Part shown: in pieces, positions 8,641 to 14,902 of the stretch | How the letters are laid out: every line of letters begins with the position of its first letter | Numbering within the stretch: the stretch's first letter is position 1 | Source of the DNA: Acidovorax sp. | GTDB lineage: Bacteria; Pseudomonadota; Gammaproteobacteria; Burkholderiales; Burkholderiaceae_C | Direction: 5' to 3' | Length of the DNA stretch: 64,000 bases | Assembly (NCBI RefSeq): GCF_027492855.1 | Contig: NZ_JAPUDY010000099.1 | Span: forward strand, 310,001-374,000 | Made by a program: the position numbers and the translations under genes | The notes under the pieces: generated by a model | What the model was told of the DNA's origin: nothing | The model's database searches: none | What the model saw: the letters and a program-made list of their open reading frames with translations, nothing else

Positions 8641-9861
8641 TCACCCCTTCACACACACCACCTGCTTGAGCGTGTACACCACCTCCACCAGGTCCTGCTG
8701 TGCCGCCATCACCGCGTCGATGTCCTTGTAAGCCATCGGAATCTCGTCGATCACGTCGGCGTCTTTGCGGCATTCCACGCCTTGCGTCGCAGCGATCTGG
8801 TCGGCAATCGTGTACATCTTCTTGGCCTTGGTGCGGCTCATGGTGCGGCCTGCGCCGTGGCTGCAGCTGTTGAAGCTCTCGGGGTTGCCCTTTCCGCGCA
8901 CGATGAAGCTTTTGGCGCCCATGCTCCCAGGGATGATCCCCAGCTTGCCTTGCTCGGCGCTCACCGCGCCCTTGCGGGTCACGAACACGTCTTGCCCGAA
9001 GTGCGTTTCGCGCTGCACGTAGTTGTGGTGGCAGTTCACGGCTTCTACGTGCGTTTCGAACGGTTTGGTGATCACCTTGCGCAGCGCGGCAATCACGCGG
9101 CCCATCATCACCTCGCGGTTGGCAGCGGCAAACCTTTGCGCCCAGCCCACGGCCTTCACGTAGTCGCCAAAGTACTGCGCGCCTTCTTCGAAGTACGCCA
9201 GGTCTTTATCAGGCAGGTTGCGCTGGTTCATCTCGGCGTCCTTCTTGGCCAGCTCGATGAAGTGGGTGCCGATGGCGTTCCCCACCCCGCGCGAGCCGGA
9301 GTGCAGCATCACCCACACGGACTGGTGCTCGTCCAGGCAGATCTCGATGAAGTGGTTGCCGGTGCCCAGTGTTCCCAGGTGCTTGTAGTTGTTGGTGTTC
9401 TTGATGCGCGGGTGCGCTTCGCAAATCTCCTCGAACTCGTCCACCAGCCCCGCCCAGGCGCGATCGGTTTCAGCGGGCGGCGTATCCCAGCTTCCTTTGT
9501 CGCGGCCAAAGCGCTTGGGTGTCATCCCCACCGGCACGGCGCGCTCGATGGCGGCGCGCACGCCGGACAGATTGTCGGGCAGGTCGCTGGCGGTCAGCGT
9601 GGTCTTGCACGCCATCATTCCGCACCCCAGGTCCACCCCCACCGCGGCAGGGATGATGGCCTTGAGTGTGGGCACCACCGAGCCGATGGTGGCGCCAATC
9701 CCCAGGTGCACATCGGGCATCACCGCCACGTGCTTGAAAACGATGGGCAGGCGCGCAATGTTGCGCAGCTGGTTCCTGGCTTCTTCTTCGACGGGTACGC
9801 CGTTGGTCCACATCTTCACGGGCACGCCGTTCGGGACTTCGTATTGTTCGTAGTTGTTCAT
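8641..9861 (-). CDS. rtcB: tRNA-splicing / RNA-repair ligase RtcB
   Basis: A 406-residue RtcB, the GTP- and Mn-dependent ligase that joins 2',3'-cyclic phosphate or 3'-phosphate ends to 5'-OH ends. All expected metal and catalytic residues can be placed: D77 and C80 in VGVDLGC, H170 in GTGNH, H187 in HSGSRG, H278/H279 in NCHHNY, and the guanylylated histidine H335 in SHGAGR. Length equals the E. coli enzyme. It follows the unknown ORF at 9884 by 22 nt and is followed by a 170-nt repeat-bearing spacer before rlaP and rtcA. Confidence 0.97.
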   Translation of the reverse strand: MNNYEQYEVPNGVPVKMWTNGVPVEEEARNQLRNIARLPIVFKHVAVMPDVHLGIGATIGSVVPTLKAIIPAAVGVDLGCGMMACKTTLTASDLPDNLSGVRAAIERAVPVGMTPKRFGRDKGSWDTPPAETDRAWAGLVDEFEEICEAHPRIKNTNNYKHLGTLGTGNHFIEICLDEHQSVWVMLHSGSRGVGNAIGTHFIELAKKDAEMNQRNLPDKDLAYFEEGAQYFGDYVKAVGWAQRFAAANREVMMGRVIAALRKVITKPFETHVEAVNCHHNYVQRETHFGQDVFVTRKGAVSAEQGKLGIIPGSMGAKSFIVRGKGNPESFNSCSHGAGRTMSRTKAKKMYTIADQIAATQGVECRKDADVIDEIPMAYKDIDAVMAAQQDLVEVVYTLKQVVCVKG

Positions 9862-9883
9862 CTTGTTCTTTCGTTTTTGTCGT

Positions 9884-10630
9884 TCATTGCACCATGCCGC
9901 GGGCGGCGGCTTGGGCGTAGGTTTTCAGTTCGTCGTCGTTCTTCACACTGCGGATGAAGGCCTCCATGTGCGTCTGCAGTTCTTTGGGGCGGTTCAAGCG
10001 CGGCCCTTCATGCCCGATGCCGTGCAATGCCGACATCTGCGCGTCCCGAAAGGGCATTGCCAGCATTTCGCAAAACACTCGCCACATGGCGTCTTGCCAT
10101 TCGGGGATGTGCCGGGCGTTCCAGAACGTGGGCCATACGTCAAACCACATGTAGCTCACAAAGTGCAACCGGCCATTGTGTTTGTCGCTCTCTTCGCCCG
10201 TCACTTCCAATCTGGGTCCCAGGCATTCAAGCCACAGCGCAGGCAGTGCCTGCACCATGCGCATGGCGTCGGCCAGCGGGACCGAAGGGTCGTTGACCAT
10301 GTGCGGGATGTCCCCTGCGTTGTTGCTCATCACATGGTTCAGCCCCATTCCGACCTGATCGTCGCTGTAAGGCGCCAGGTCCGCTCCCGCATTGGCAAAC
10401 AGCACGGTCTGGATGTGTGTCCACTGCAGCGGCGTGGCTTCAAACTCTGGCTCGTCACTGTCCCAATACCACTCTTGCCCGCCTTTGGCAGGCACAGGGC
10501 GGTCGAACAGGTAGCGCAGGGCCGCGCCGTAGACCGTTGGGTCCAGGCCCACGGCTTCGCAAGTGAAGGGCGCTTTGTGTTGGCCTTGGCGCCTCTCGCG
10601 TGCATTTGTTTTTTTCTTCTTCGTCATCAT
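9884..10630 (-). CDS. Unknown protein of the RtcR RNA-repair operon
   Basis: I do not recognise this 248-residue protein. It is soluble, with no signal peptide or membrane helix. It starts with a basic tract (MMTKKKKTNARERRQ), is aromatic-rich in the middle (EWYWDSDEP, YMWFDVWPTFWN) and ends in helical sequence with SALHGIGHEGPRLNRP. It is not a TROVE/Ro60 protein, which would be about twice as long. It starts 37 nt after the CCA end of the tRNA-like RNA at 10667-10899 and ends 22 nt before rtcB, so co-transcription is likely. The basic N-terminus would suit RNA binding, but this is conjecture. Confidence 0.8.
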   Translation of the reverse strand: MMTKKKKTNARERRQGQHKAPFTCEAVGLDPTVYGAALRYLFDRPVPAKGGQEWYWDSDEPEFEATPLQWTHIQTVLFANAGADLAPYSDDQVGMGLNHVMSNNAGDIPHMVNDPSVPLADAMRMVQALPALWLECLGPRLEVTGEESDKHNGRLHFVSYMWFDVWPTFWNARHIPEWQDAMWRVFCEMLAMPFRDAQMSALHGIGHEGPRLNRPKELQTHMEAFIRSVKNDDELKTYAQAAARGMVQ

Positions 10631-10666
10631 GGCAGTTCTCTCTTCTGCTTATTCGCTTATTCACAA

Positions 10667-10899
10667 TGGTGGACGCGACGGGATTCGAACCCGCATCAAT
10701 ACAGCGACCAGGGTGCTTTACTCCACTGGCCCAGTGAACAGTTGGAAACGCGCGCCAGTGGCAGACCCGTCATCGGAGCCAGCACCTGCATCCTCAACCT
10801 TGCCCGTTCACCGACTCTCCCGCTGTACTCGGTGTTACCCGAGCTGCCGGCAATATCAACATTTTTGGCAGTGGCGCTCCCTTCTGTGCCAGCGCGCCC
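10667..10899 (-). ncRNA. tRNA/tmRNA-like structured RNA with encoded CCA
   Basis: Read on the minus strand, a 5' strand GGGCGCG (10899-10893) pairs over 7 bp with CGCGTCC (10677-10671). It is followed by A and an encoded CCA (10669-10667). A perfect T-arm precedes the 3' strand: GCGGG-TTCGAAT-CCCGT. The third acceptor pair is G-U with discriminator A, the alanine identity also found in tmRNA. About 190 nt intervene and contain nested helices: TACAGCG/CGCTGTA (10827-10821 with 10706-10700), GGTGCT/AGCACC, CCACTGGC/GCCAGTGG and CTCGG/CCGAG. I see no tag reading frame. It lies between slipin and the unknown ORF. Structure was assigned by eye. Confidence 0.75.
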
Positions 10900-10919
10900 G
10901 TATCCTCTTCATCCCTTGC

Positions 10920-12059
10920 TCAGCGCATCTTCACCAGGCCGTTCAGCACCTGGTCCAGGCCGCCAAACACCGAGATCTTGTCGATGCGCTCGGCCACGCG
11001 CTCCAGCGTCTCCAGCTCCTTCATGCGCAGGGCGACGGGGTTGTCCTCCATCACCTTCGCCGTGTTGAGCAGCGAGCGCGTGGCAGCGGTTTCCTCGCGG
11101 CGGCGGATCACGTTGGCCTCTGCCTGCTTTTGTGCCTGCACCACCTGGGTCAGGATGGTTTTCATCTCGCCGGGCAACACGATGTCTTTCACGCCCACGC
11201 TGTCCAGTTGCATGCCAAAGGGCGTGAGCTTGGCGGCCATGTGTGCGGTCACCACCTCGTCGATCACCGTCTTGTTCTCCAGCAGCTCGTCGAGCGTGCG
11301 GGTGCCCACGGCGGCGCGCAGCGCAAACTGCAGTTCGCGGTACAGGTAGTCGGCGGGTTTTTGCAACTGGGCAAAAGCGCGCAGCACATCGGTGTAGCGG
11401 AACGTGGCGCACAGGTTCAGGCGCAGACTCACCTTGTCGCGGGTCATGATGTCCTGGCCTGATACCTCCACGGCCTGCAGGCGCAGGTCCACCAGCTCCA
11501 CGGCAATGGTGCGGCCGTACTTCCAGAACGCGTAGGCGCCTGCAGGCAGCAGTCGATCCACCTTGCCGTCGATGGTGAGCAGCGCGCACTGGCCATCGGG
11601 CACTTGCACCTGCAGCACGCCGGTCAGGCCGGTCACGCTGCGCTGGCGCAGTTGTGTGTGCGTGAGGCGGGCCACCAGGGCGGCGGGCAGTTCGGGGCCT
11701 GCCTCCAGGTCGATCACCTGCACGCTCACCTCTACCAGGCCTTTCCAATAGAGGCGGCGGGCGCCAGGGGGCAGGATCTCGACCAGCAAACCGTTTTCGC
11801 TGCGCAGGCCCACTTGCTGCTCCGACAGGTTCACCTGCACGAATTCAGCTGCCACCACGGCGGGCTCTTGCGCCATCAGGTAGTCGGCCAGGCCGTGGGT
11901 GAAGGCGGGTTGCTCCAAAGCAAAGGTTTCCACGCGCAACTGGTCCATGCCCGCAAACAGCCAGTGCGTGCCGCTGCGCAGCACGCGCTCAAAGCTGCCA
12001 TTGCGCAGCAGCAGGGCGCGTTCGTTCTTCTTGATGGTGATGCGTTTGATTTTCAGCAT
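10920..12059 (-). CDS. Slipin / SPFH (Band 7) domain protein
   Basis: A 379-residue SPFH-domain protein of the slipin group that lacks a clear N-terminal membrane anchor (MLKIKRITIKKNERALLLRN). The SPFH core spans about 150-330, with IDGKVDRLLPAGAYAFWKYG and the segment VSLRLNLCATFRYTDVLRAF. A charged coiled-coil region containing QKQAEANVIRRREETAATRS follows. Slipins recur in RtcR-controlled RNA-repair operons. The start at 12059 has a good Shine-Dalgarno (AAGGAG); the frame extends upstream only through the RNA leader. A scaffolding role for the repair proteins is inference. Confidence 0.88.
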   Translation of the reverse strand: MLKIKRITIKKNERALLLRNGSFERVLRSGTHWLFAGMDQLRVETFALEQPAFTHGLADYLMAQEPAVVAAEFVQVNLSEQQVGLRSENGLLVEILPPGARRLYWKGLVEVSVQVIDLEAGPELPAALVARLTHTQLRQRSVTGLTGVLQVQVPDGQCALLTIDGKVDRLLPAGAYAFWKYGRTIAVELVDLRLQAVEVSGQDIMTRDKVSLRLNLCATFRYTDVLRAFAQLQKPADYLYRELQFALRAAVGTRTLDELLENKTVIDEVVTAHMAAKLTPFGMQLDSVGVKDIVLPGEMKTILTQVVQAQKQAEANVIRRREETAATRSLLNTAKVMEDNPVALRMKELETLERVAERIDKISVFGGLDQVLNGLVKMR

Positions 12060-12340
12060 TTCTTCTTCTCCTTGTTCCAAACAATAGGTGCCGTTACAGC
12101 GATGGCAGGGCCCCAGGGGGCGCAGCCCGGGCCGTGCAGTGCGCCGTGTGGTTGCTGTCCCGCAAGCGGGGCGGCAGCATGGCTGGCTGCGGGCGCGGGC
12201 TGTGCCGGGTGCTGGCACAACCGCCACCGGCTGACGGGGCCTTGCCTTGTGATTGCGTCAGAAGACGCAACCCTGGGGGCAACTCCCCGCGTTCGGCGGG
12301 TGGTCTTTCGACCGTTTCAAAGCTCCAGCCTTTCGGCCGG

Positions 12341-12409
12341 AGGAATGGGCAGGAGTCGAACCTGCTACAGACCTCTTTCGAGGTTGCTCTACCAATGAGC
12401 TACCAATGG
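12341..12409 (-). ncRNA. tRNA-like RNA B, anticodon loop replaced by GAAA
   Basis: On the minus strand positions fall exactly as in a tRNA: TA at positions 8-9, a 4-bp D-stem GCTC/GAGC with loop ATTGGTA including the G18-G19 pair, one linker base, and a 5-bp anticodon-type stem ACCTC/GAGGT. A 5-nt variable region (CTGTA) and a 5-bp T-stem GCAGG/CCTGC with loop TTCGACT complete it. The anticodon loop is only GAAA, so there is no anticodon. The acceptor strands (CCATTGG and CCATTCC) pair poorly. It begins within the CCA of unit A. It cannot decode and may be a mimic of tRNA. Confidence 0.75.
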
Positions 12410-12469
12410 CGGCAAGCTGGGAGTCGAACCCAGCACGTCCTCTTGCGAGGCGTCACCACGACCGTGCCG
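12407..12469 (-). ncRNA. tRNA-like RNA A, minimal, with GCAA tetraloop and CCA
   Basis: On the minus strand CGGCACG (12469-12463) pairs with CTTGCCG (12416-12410) at six of seven positions. A 3-bp D-like arm CGT-GGTG-ACG, a 4-bp arm CCTC-GCAA-GAGG in place of the anticodon arm, and a perfect T-arm CTGGG-TTCGACT-CCCAG fill the interior. CCA follows at 12409-12407. The total is about 63 nt. The T-loop is identical to that of unit B, and both units carry a CTC-GNRA-GAG anticodon-arm substitute, which argues for common descent or function. No anticodon can be read. Confidence 0.7.
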
Positions 12470-12495
12470 TTCTCCAGCGTTCGCGATGTGCGGCA

Positions 12496-12538
12496 TGCAG
12501 GGAGTCGACAAAAGTCCTGAGACTCCGGACTCCCTGCA
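12496..12538 (-). ncRNA. 11-bp hairpin at the head of the rtc leader
   Basis: TGCAGGGAGTC (12538-12528) pairs perfectly with GACTCCCTGCA (12506-12496), enclosing an internal loop and a small AGTC/GACT stem. It occurs about 60 nt after the predicted transcription start and just before the tRNA-like units. Salmonella YrlA couples a Y-RNA stem to a tRNA-like module, so a Y-RNA-like role was considered. The Ro-binding consensus is not clear and no TROVE protein is encoded nearby. Confidence 0.6.
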
Positions 12539-12609
12539 CCGGCGGGGCGAACGTTTGTTCTAACCTCAGCCTGTGAGCGGTCACCGCTTGCACTGGATGC
12601 CTTATCTAT

Positions 12610-12625
12610 TGCCAGATGCGTGCCA
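12610..12625 (-). promoter_or_regulatory. Sigma-54 promoter of the RNA-repair operon
   Basis: The minus strand reads TGGCACGCATCTGGCA, which matches the -24/-12 consensus TGGCACG-N4-TTGCW at all but one fixed base with exact spacing. The start point would be near 12599, at the head of the structured leader. With RtcR, a sigma-54 activator, encoded divergently, this is the expected promoter of the slipin-RNA-ORF248-rtcB-rlaP-rtcA transcript. Confidence 0.88.
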
Positions 12626-12652
12626 GCTTGTGTTTTTGGGTTTGAATTTCTT

Positions 12653-12665
12653 CAAGTTATTGATT
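12653..12665 (-). promoter_or_regulatory. Predicted IHF site
   Basis: The minus strand AATCAATAACTTG fits WATCAANNNNTTR without mismatch. It lies about 54-66 bp upstream of the predicted start point, between the sigma-54 promoter and the upstream palindrome, where IHF usually bends DNA so that an activator can reach RNA polymerase. Confidence 0.65.
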
Positions 12666-12717
12666 TGTATGGGTAAATTTCTTTTGTTGTTTCGCTGTAT
12701 TTTTGTACGCGCTGAAA

Positions 12718-12739
12718 TAACTAGAATGAAAGCTAGTTA
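12718..12739. promoter_or_regulatory. Candidate RtcR upstream activating sequence
   Basis: TAACTAG-N8-CTAGTTA is a perfect 7-bp inverted repeat centred about 130 bp upstream of the predicted start point. It is the only strong palindrome in the AT-rich gap before rtcR. Its position 15 bp before the rtcR ATG means binding here could also repress rtcR. Assignment to RtcR is inference. Confidence 0.6.
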
Positions 12740-12753
12740 AATATAAAAATGGA

Positions 12754-14388
12754 ATGCGCAAAAACAAGGTCGTGATCGGTTTCCTGGGCACCCAGCTCGA
12801 CTCCGGCAGAGGTGCTGGGCGGTGGGCGAAGTGGCGCCCCACGGTGTCGCTGGTGCAGCATGAGGACGTGGTGATCGAGCGGCTGGAGCTGCTCTACACC
12901 CCGGCGCACAAAGACCTGGCGCAGTTGGTGCGGGCCGACATGGCCGTGGCGTCCCCCGAGACCACGGTGAACCTGGTGCCCATGCCCATTGCAGACCCCT
13001 GGGACTTTGGCGAGGTGTATGCCGCGCTGTTTGACTGGACCCAGGCCTACCGCTTCGACACCGAGCGTGAGGAATACTGGACCCACATCACCACCGGCAC
13101 CCACGTGGCGCAGATCTGCCTGTTCTTGCTGGTGGAGTCGCGCCGCATTCCGGGTGTGCTGGCGCAGACCTCGCCGCCCAAGCGCCAGCAAATAGGCGAT
13201 GCGGGCAGTTATGTGCTGATCGACCTGGACCTGTCGCGCTACGACGTGATCGCCCAGCGCTTTGGCGCCGAGCAGCGTGATGCGGTGGATTTCCTCAAGA
13301 GCGGCATTGCCACGCGCAATGCGCGCTTCAACGCACTGATCGACGAGGTGGAGCGCGTGGCGGTGCGATCACGCGCGCCCATCCTGTTCACCGGGCCCAC
13401 GGGTGCGGGCAAGTCGCACCTGGCGCGCCGCATGTTCGAGCTGAAAAAAGCCCGCTATCAGGTGGAGGGCGAATTTGTGGAAGTGAACTGCGCCACGCTG
13501 CATGGCGACGGTGCAGCGTCCACACTGTTCGGCCACAAAAAGGGCGCCTTTACCGGCGCGGCGGCCGACCGGGCGGGCCTGCTGCGCACGGCGCACAAGG
13601 GTGTGCTGTTTCTTGACGAGATCGGTGAGTTGGGCCTGGATGAGCAGGCCATGCTGCTCAAGGCGGTGGAGGAAAAGCGCTTTTACCCCATGGGCAGCGA
13701 CCGCGAGGTGAGCAGCGATTTCGAGCTGATTGCTGGCACCAACCGCGACCTGCGCACCGAGGTGGCCGCTGGGCGCTTTCGCGAAGACCTGTATGCGCGC
13801 ATCAATCTTTGGAGCTATGTGCTGCCGGGCCTGGCGCAGCGGCCCGAGGACATCGAGCCCAATGTGGACCACCAACTGGCCCGCGCGGGCGCCGAGCTGG
13901 GCCGCAGCGTGCGCTTTTCCAACGAGGCGCGGGCGGCTTACCTGCGCTACGCCCAGTCACCCGAGGCGCTGTGGACCGGCAACTTCCGCGACCTGTCGGC
14001 CAGTGTGACGCGCCTGGCCACGCTGGCCGACAGCGGCCGCATCGGCCTGCCCTTGGTCGAGGCCGAAATGGCCCGCCTGCGCTGGCTGTGGCAGCCCGCC
14101 AGCGATGCGCGCAATGGTTTGGCGGCCACGCACGGCGCGTTGGGCCGTGAAGATCTGGCGGCCCTGCTGGGCGAAGAAGCGGTGGAAACCATGGACCTGT
14201 TCGACCAACTGCAACTGGCTGCCGTGCTGCAGGTGTGCCGCCAGGCCCGCACCTTGTCTGACGCCGGGCGCCAGCTGTTCCAGGCCTCGCGCGCGCAGCG
14301 CACGGTGGTCAACGATGCAGACCGGCTGCGCAAGTACCTGGCCCGGTTCGGCCTGGATTGGGAGCGCGTGCGCGAATCGGGGAGATAA
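12754..14388 (+). CDS. rtcR: Sigma-54-dependent RNA-repair regulator RtcR
   Basis: A 544-residue activator with three parts. The N-terminal CARF-type Rossmann sensor (about 1-185, with HITTGTHV at 111-118) is known in RtcR to sense RNA ends. The AAA+ domain has Walker A GPTGAGKS at 214-221, the sigma-54 loop GAFTGA at 264-269 and Walker B VLFLDE. A C-terminal helix-turn-helix follows. In Salmonella, RtcR responds to tRNA halves with cyclic phosphate ends. It is divergent from the operon it should control. The ATG at 12754 begins the conserved sequence but has no clear Shine-Dalgarno. rnpB begins 8 nt after its stop. Confidence 0.96.
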   Translation: MRKNKVVIGFLGTQLDSGRGAGRWAKWRPTVSLVQHEDVVIERLELLYTPAHKDLAQLVRADMAVASPETTVNLVPMPIADPWDFGEVYAALFDWTQAYRFDTEREEYWTHITTGTHVAQICLFLLVESRRIPGVLAQTSPPKRQQIGDAGSYVLIDLDLSRYDVIAQRFGAEQRDAVDFLKSGIATRNARFNALIDEVERVAVRSRAPILFTGPTGAGKSHLARRMFELKKARYQVEGEFVEVNCATLHGDGAASTLFGHKKGAFTGAAADRAGLLRTAHKGVLFLDEIGELGLDEQAMLLKAVEEKRFYPMGSDREVSSDFELIAGTNRDLRTEVAAGRFREDLYARINLWSYVLPGLAQRPEDIEPNVDHQLARAGAELGRSVRFSNEARAAYLRYAQSPEALWTGNFRDLSASVTRLATLADSGRIGLPLVEAEMARLRWLWQPASDARNGLAATHGALGREDLAALLGEEAVETMDLFDQLQLAAVLQVCRQARTLSDAGRQLFQASRAQRTVVNDADRLRKYLARFGLDWERVRESGR

Positions 14389-14389
14389 T
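14384..14389 (+). promoter_or_regulatory. -10 element of rnpB overlapping the rtcR stop
   Basis: GATAAT overlaps the last Arg codon and TAA of rtcR and ends 7 nt before the predicted 5' end of RNase P RNA. This is ideal spacing for a -10 box. A -35 candidate (TTGGGA, 14358-14363) lies inside rtcR at a longer-than-ideal 20-bp spacing. Confidence 0.55.
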
Positions 14390-14396
14390 TCACCTC

Positions 14397-14849
14397 GTGA
14401 AGCACGCCAGACCGCCGCTGGTGCAATCTGGGAAACCAGGCACTGGAGGAACGTCCGGACTGCACAGGACAGCGTAGCAGCTAACGGCTGCCCACCGTGA
14501 GGTGAGGATTAGAGCAACAGAGACGAGTCGGAGCAGGCTGCACGCCACCGAAGGTGTTCTATCGGTCGCCCGCGAAAGCGGGCACGGCTGGCGCAAGCCA
14601 GACGGTTTGCGGCGCAAGCCGCAAAGACCATAGCCACCCGAAGCGGGCGGCGCCCGCTTCGGGTGAAACGGGCAATCTCTACGCGCAGCAATACCAAGTA
14701 GGCCAACGTTGATGTGGTTCCGCAGAGTTGGCGGGTAGGTAGCACCGAGCCGTGGTGGCGACACCCGGCCCAGATTAATGGCGGTCACGCTGCGGGAGCC
14801 CGCAAGGGTTTCGGCAGCGCACAGAATCCGGCTTATCGGCGTGCTTCAC
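14397..14849 (+). ncRNA. rnpB: RNase P RNA (M1 RNA homologue)
   Basis: The 5' GTGAAGCACGCC pairs with the 3' GGCGTGCTTCAC to form P1. Conserved core blocks are present: GGAACGTCCGGACTGCACAG, AGAGCAACAGAGA and the terminal ACAGAATCCGGCTTATCGG. This is the catalytic RNA that cleaves tRNA 5' leaders. The region near 14565-14680 carries extra hairpins (GGCTGGCGCAAGCCAG, GCGGCGCAAGCCGC and a long CACCCGAAGCGGGC helix). They make it about 450 nt, longer than the E. coli RNA. A T-rich run follows at 14851. Confidence 0.93.
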
Positions 14850-14902
14850 ACTTTATTTTTGTTCCCCCGCGCCCACGCCATGCCATGGCGCGGCGCAGCG
14901 GC

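Larger units (their letters stand above)
12060..12600 (-). other. Long structured RNA leader of the rtc operon
   Basis: This roughly 540-nt stretch between the sigma-54 promoter and the slipin start has no credible reading frame but is dense in hairpins on the minus strand. Beyond the tRNA-like units listed separately it contains CTCCGGCC-GAAA-GGCTGGAG (12342-12323), GGTC-GAAA-GACC (12313-12302), CCCGC/GCGGG (12300-12286), TTGCGTC-TTCT-GACGCAA (12270-12253), TGTGCC/GGCACA near 12230-12200, CCCGC-TT-GCGGG near 12171-12160 and GGCGCA/TGCGCC near 12145-12120. Several loops are GNRA tetraloops. It may be processed into separate small RNAs. Confidence 0.7.

Noticed and set aside
10667-10899. Genuine tmRNA (ssrA) or ordinary tRNA gene
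   Set aside because: Acceptor and T-arm fit, but there is no tag reading frame with a stop, no tmRNA D-loop signature, and no anticodon arm of tRNA size. Kept as tRNA/tmRNA-like RNA.
12341-12469. Functional tRNA genes in the rtc leader
   Set aside because: Both units have four-nucleotide GNRA loops where the anticodon should be, so decoding is impossible.
12496-12538. Y RNA bound by a Ro60/Rsr protein
   Set aside because: The hairpin lacks a convincing Ro-binding motif and no TROVE-domain gene is present in the window.
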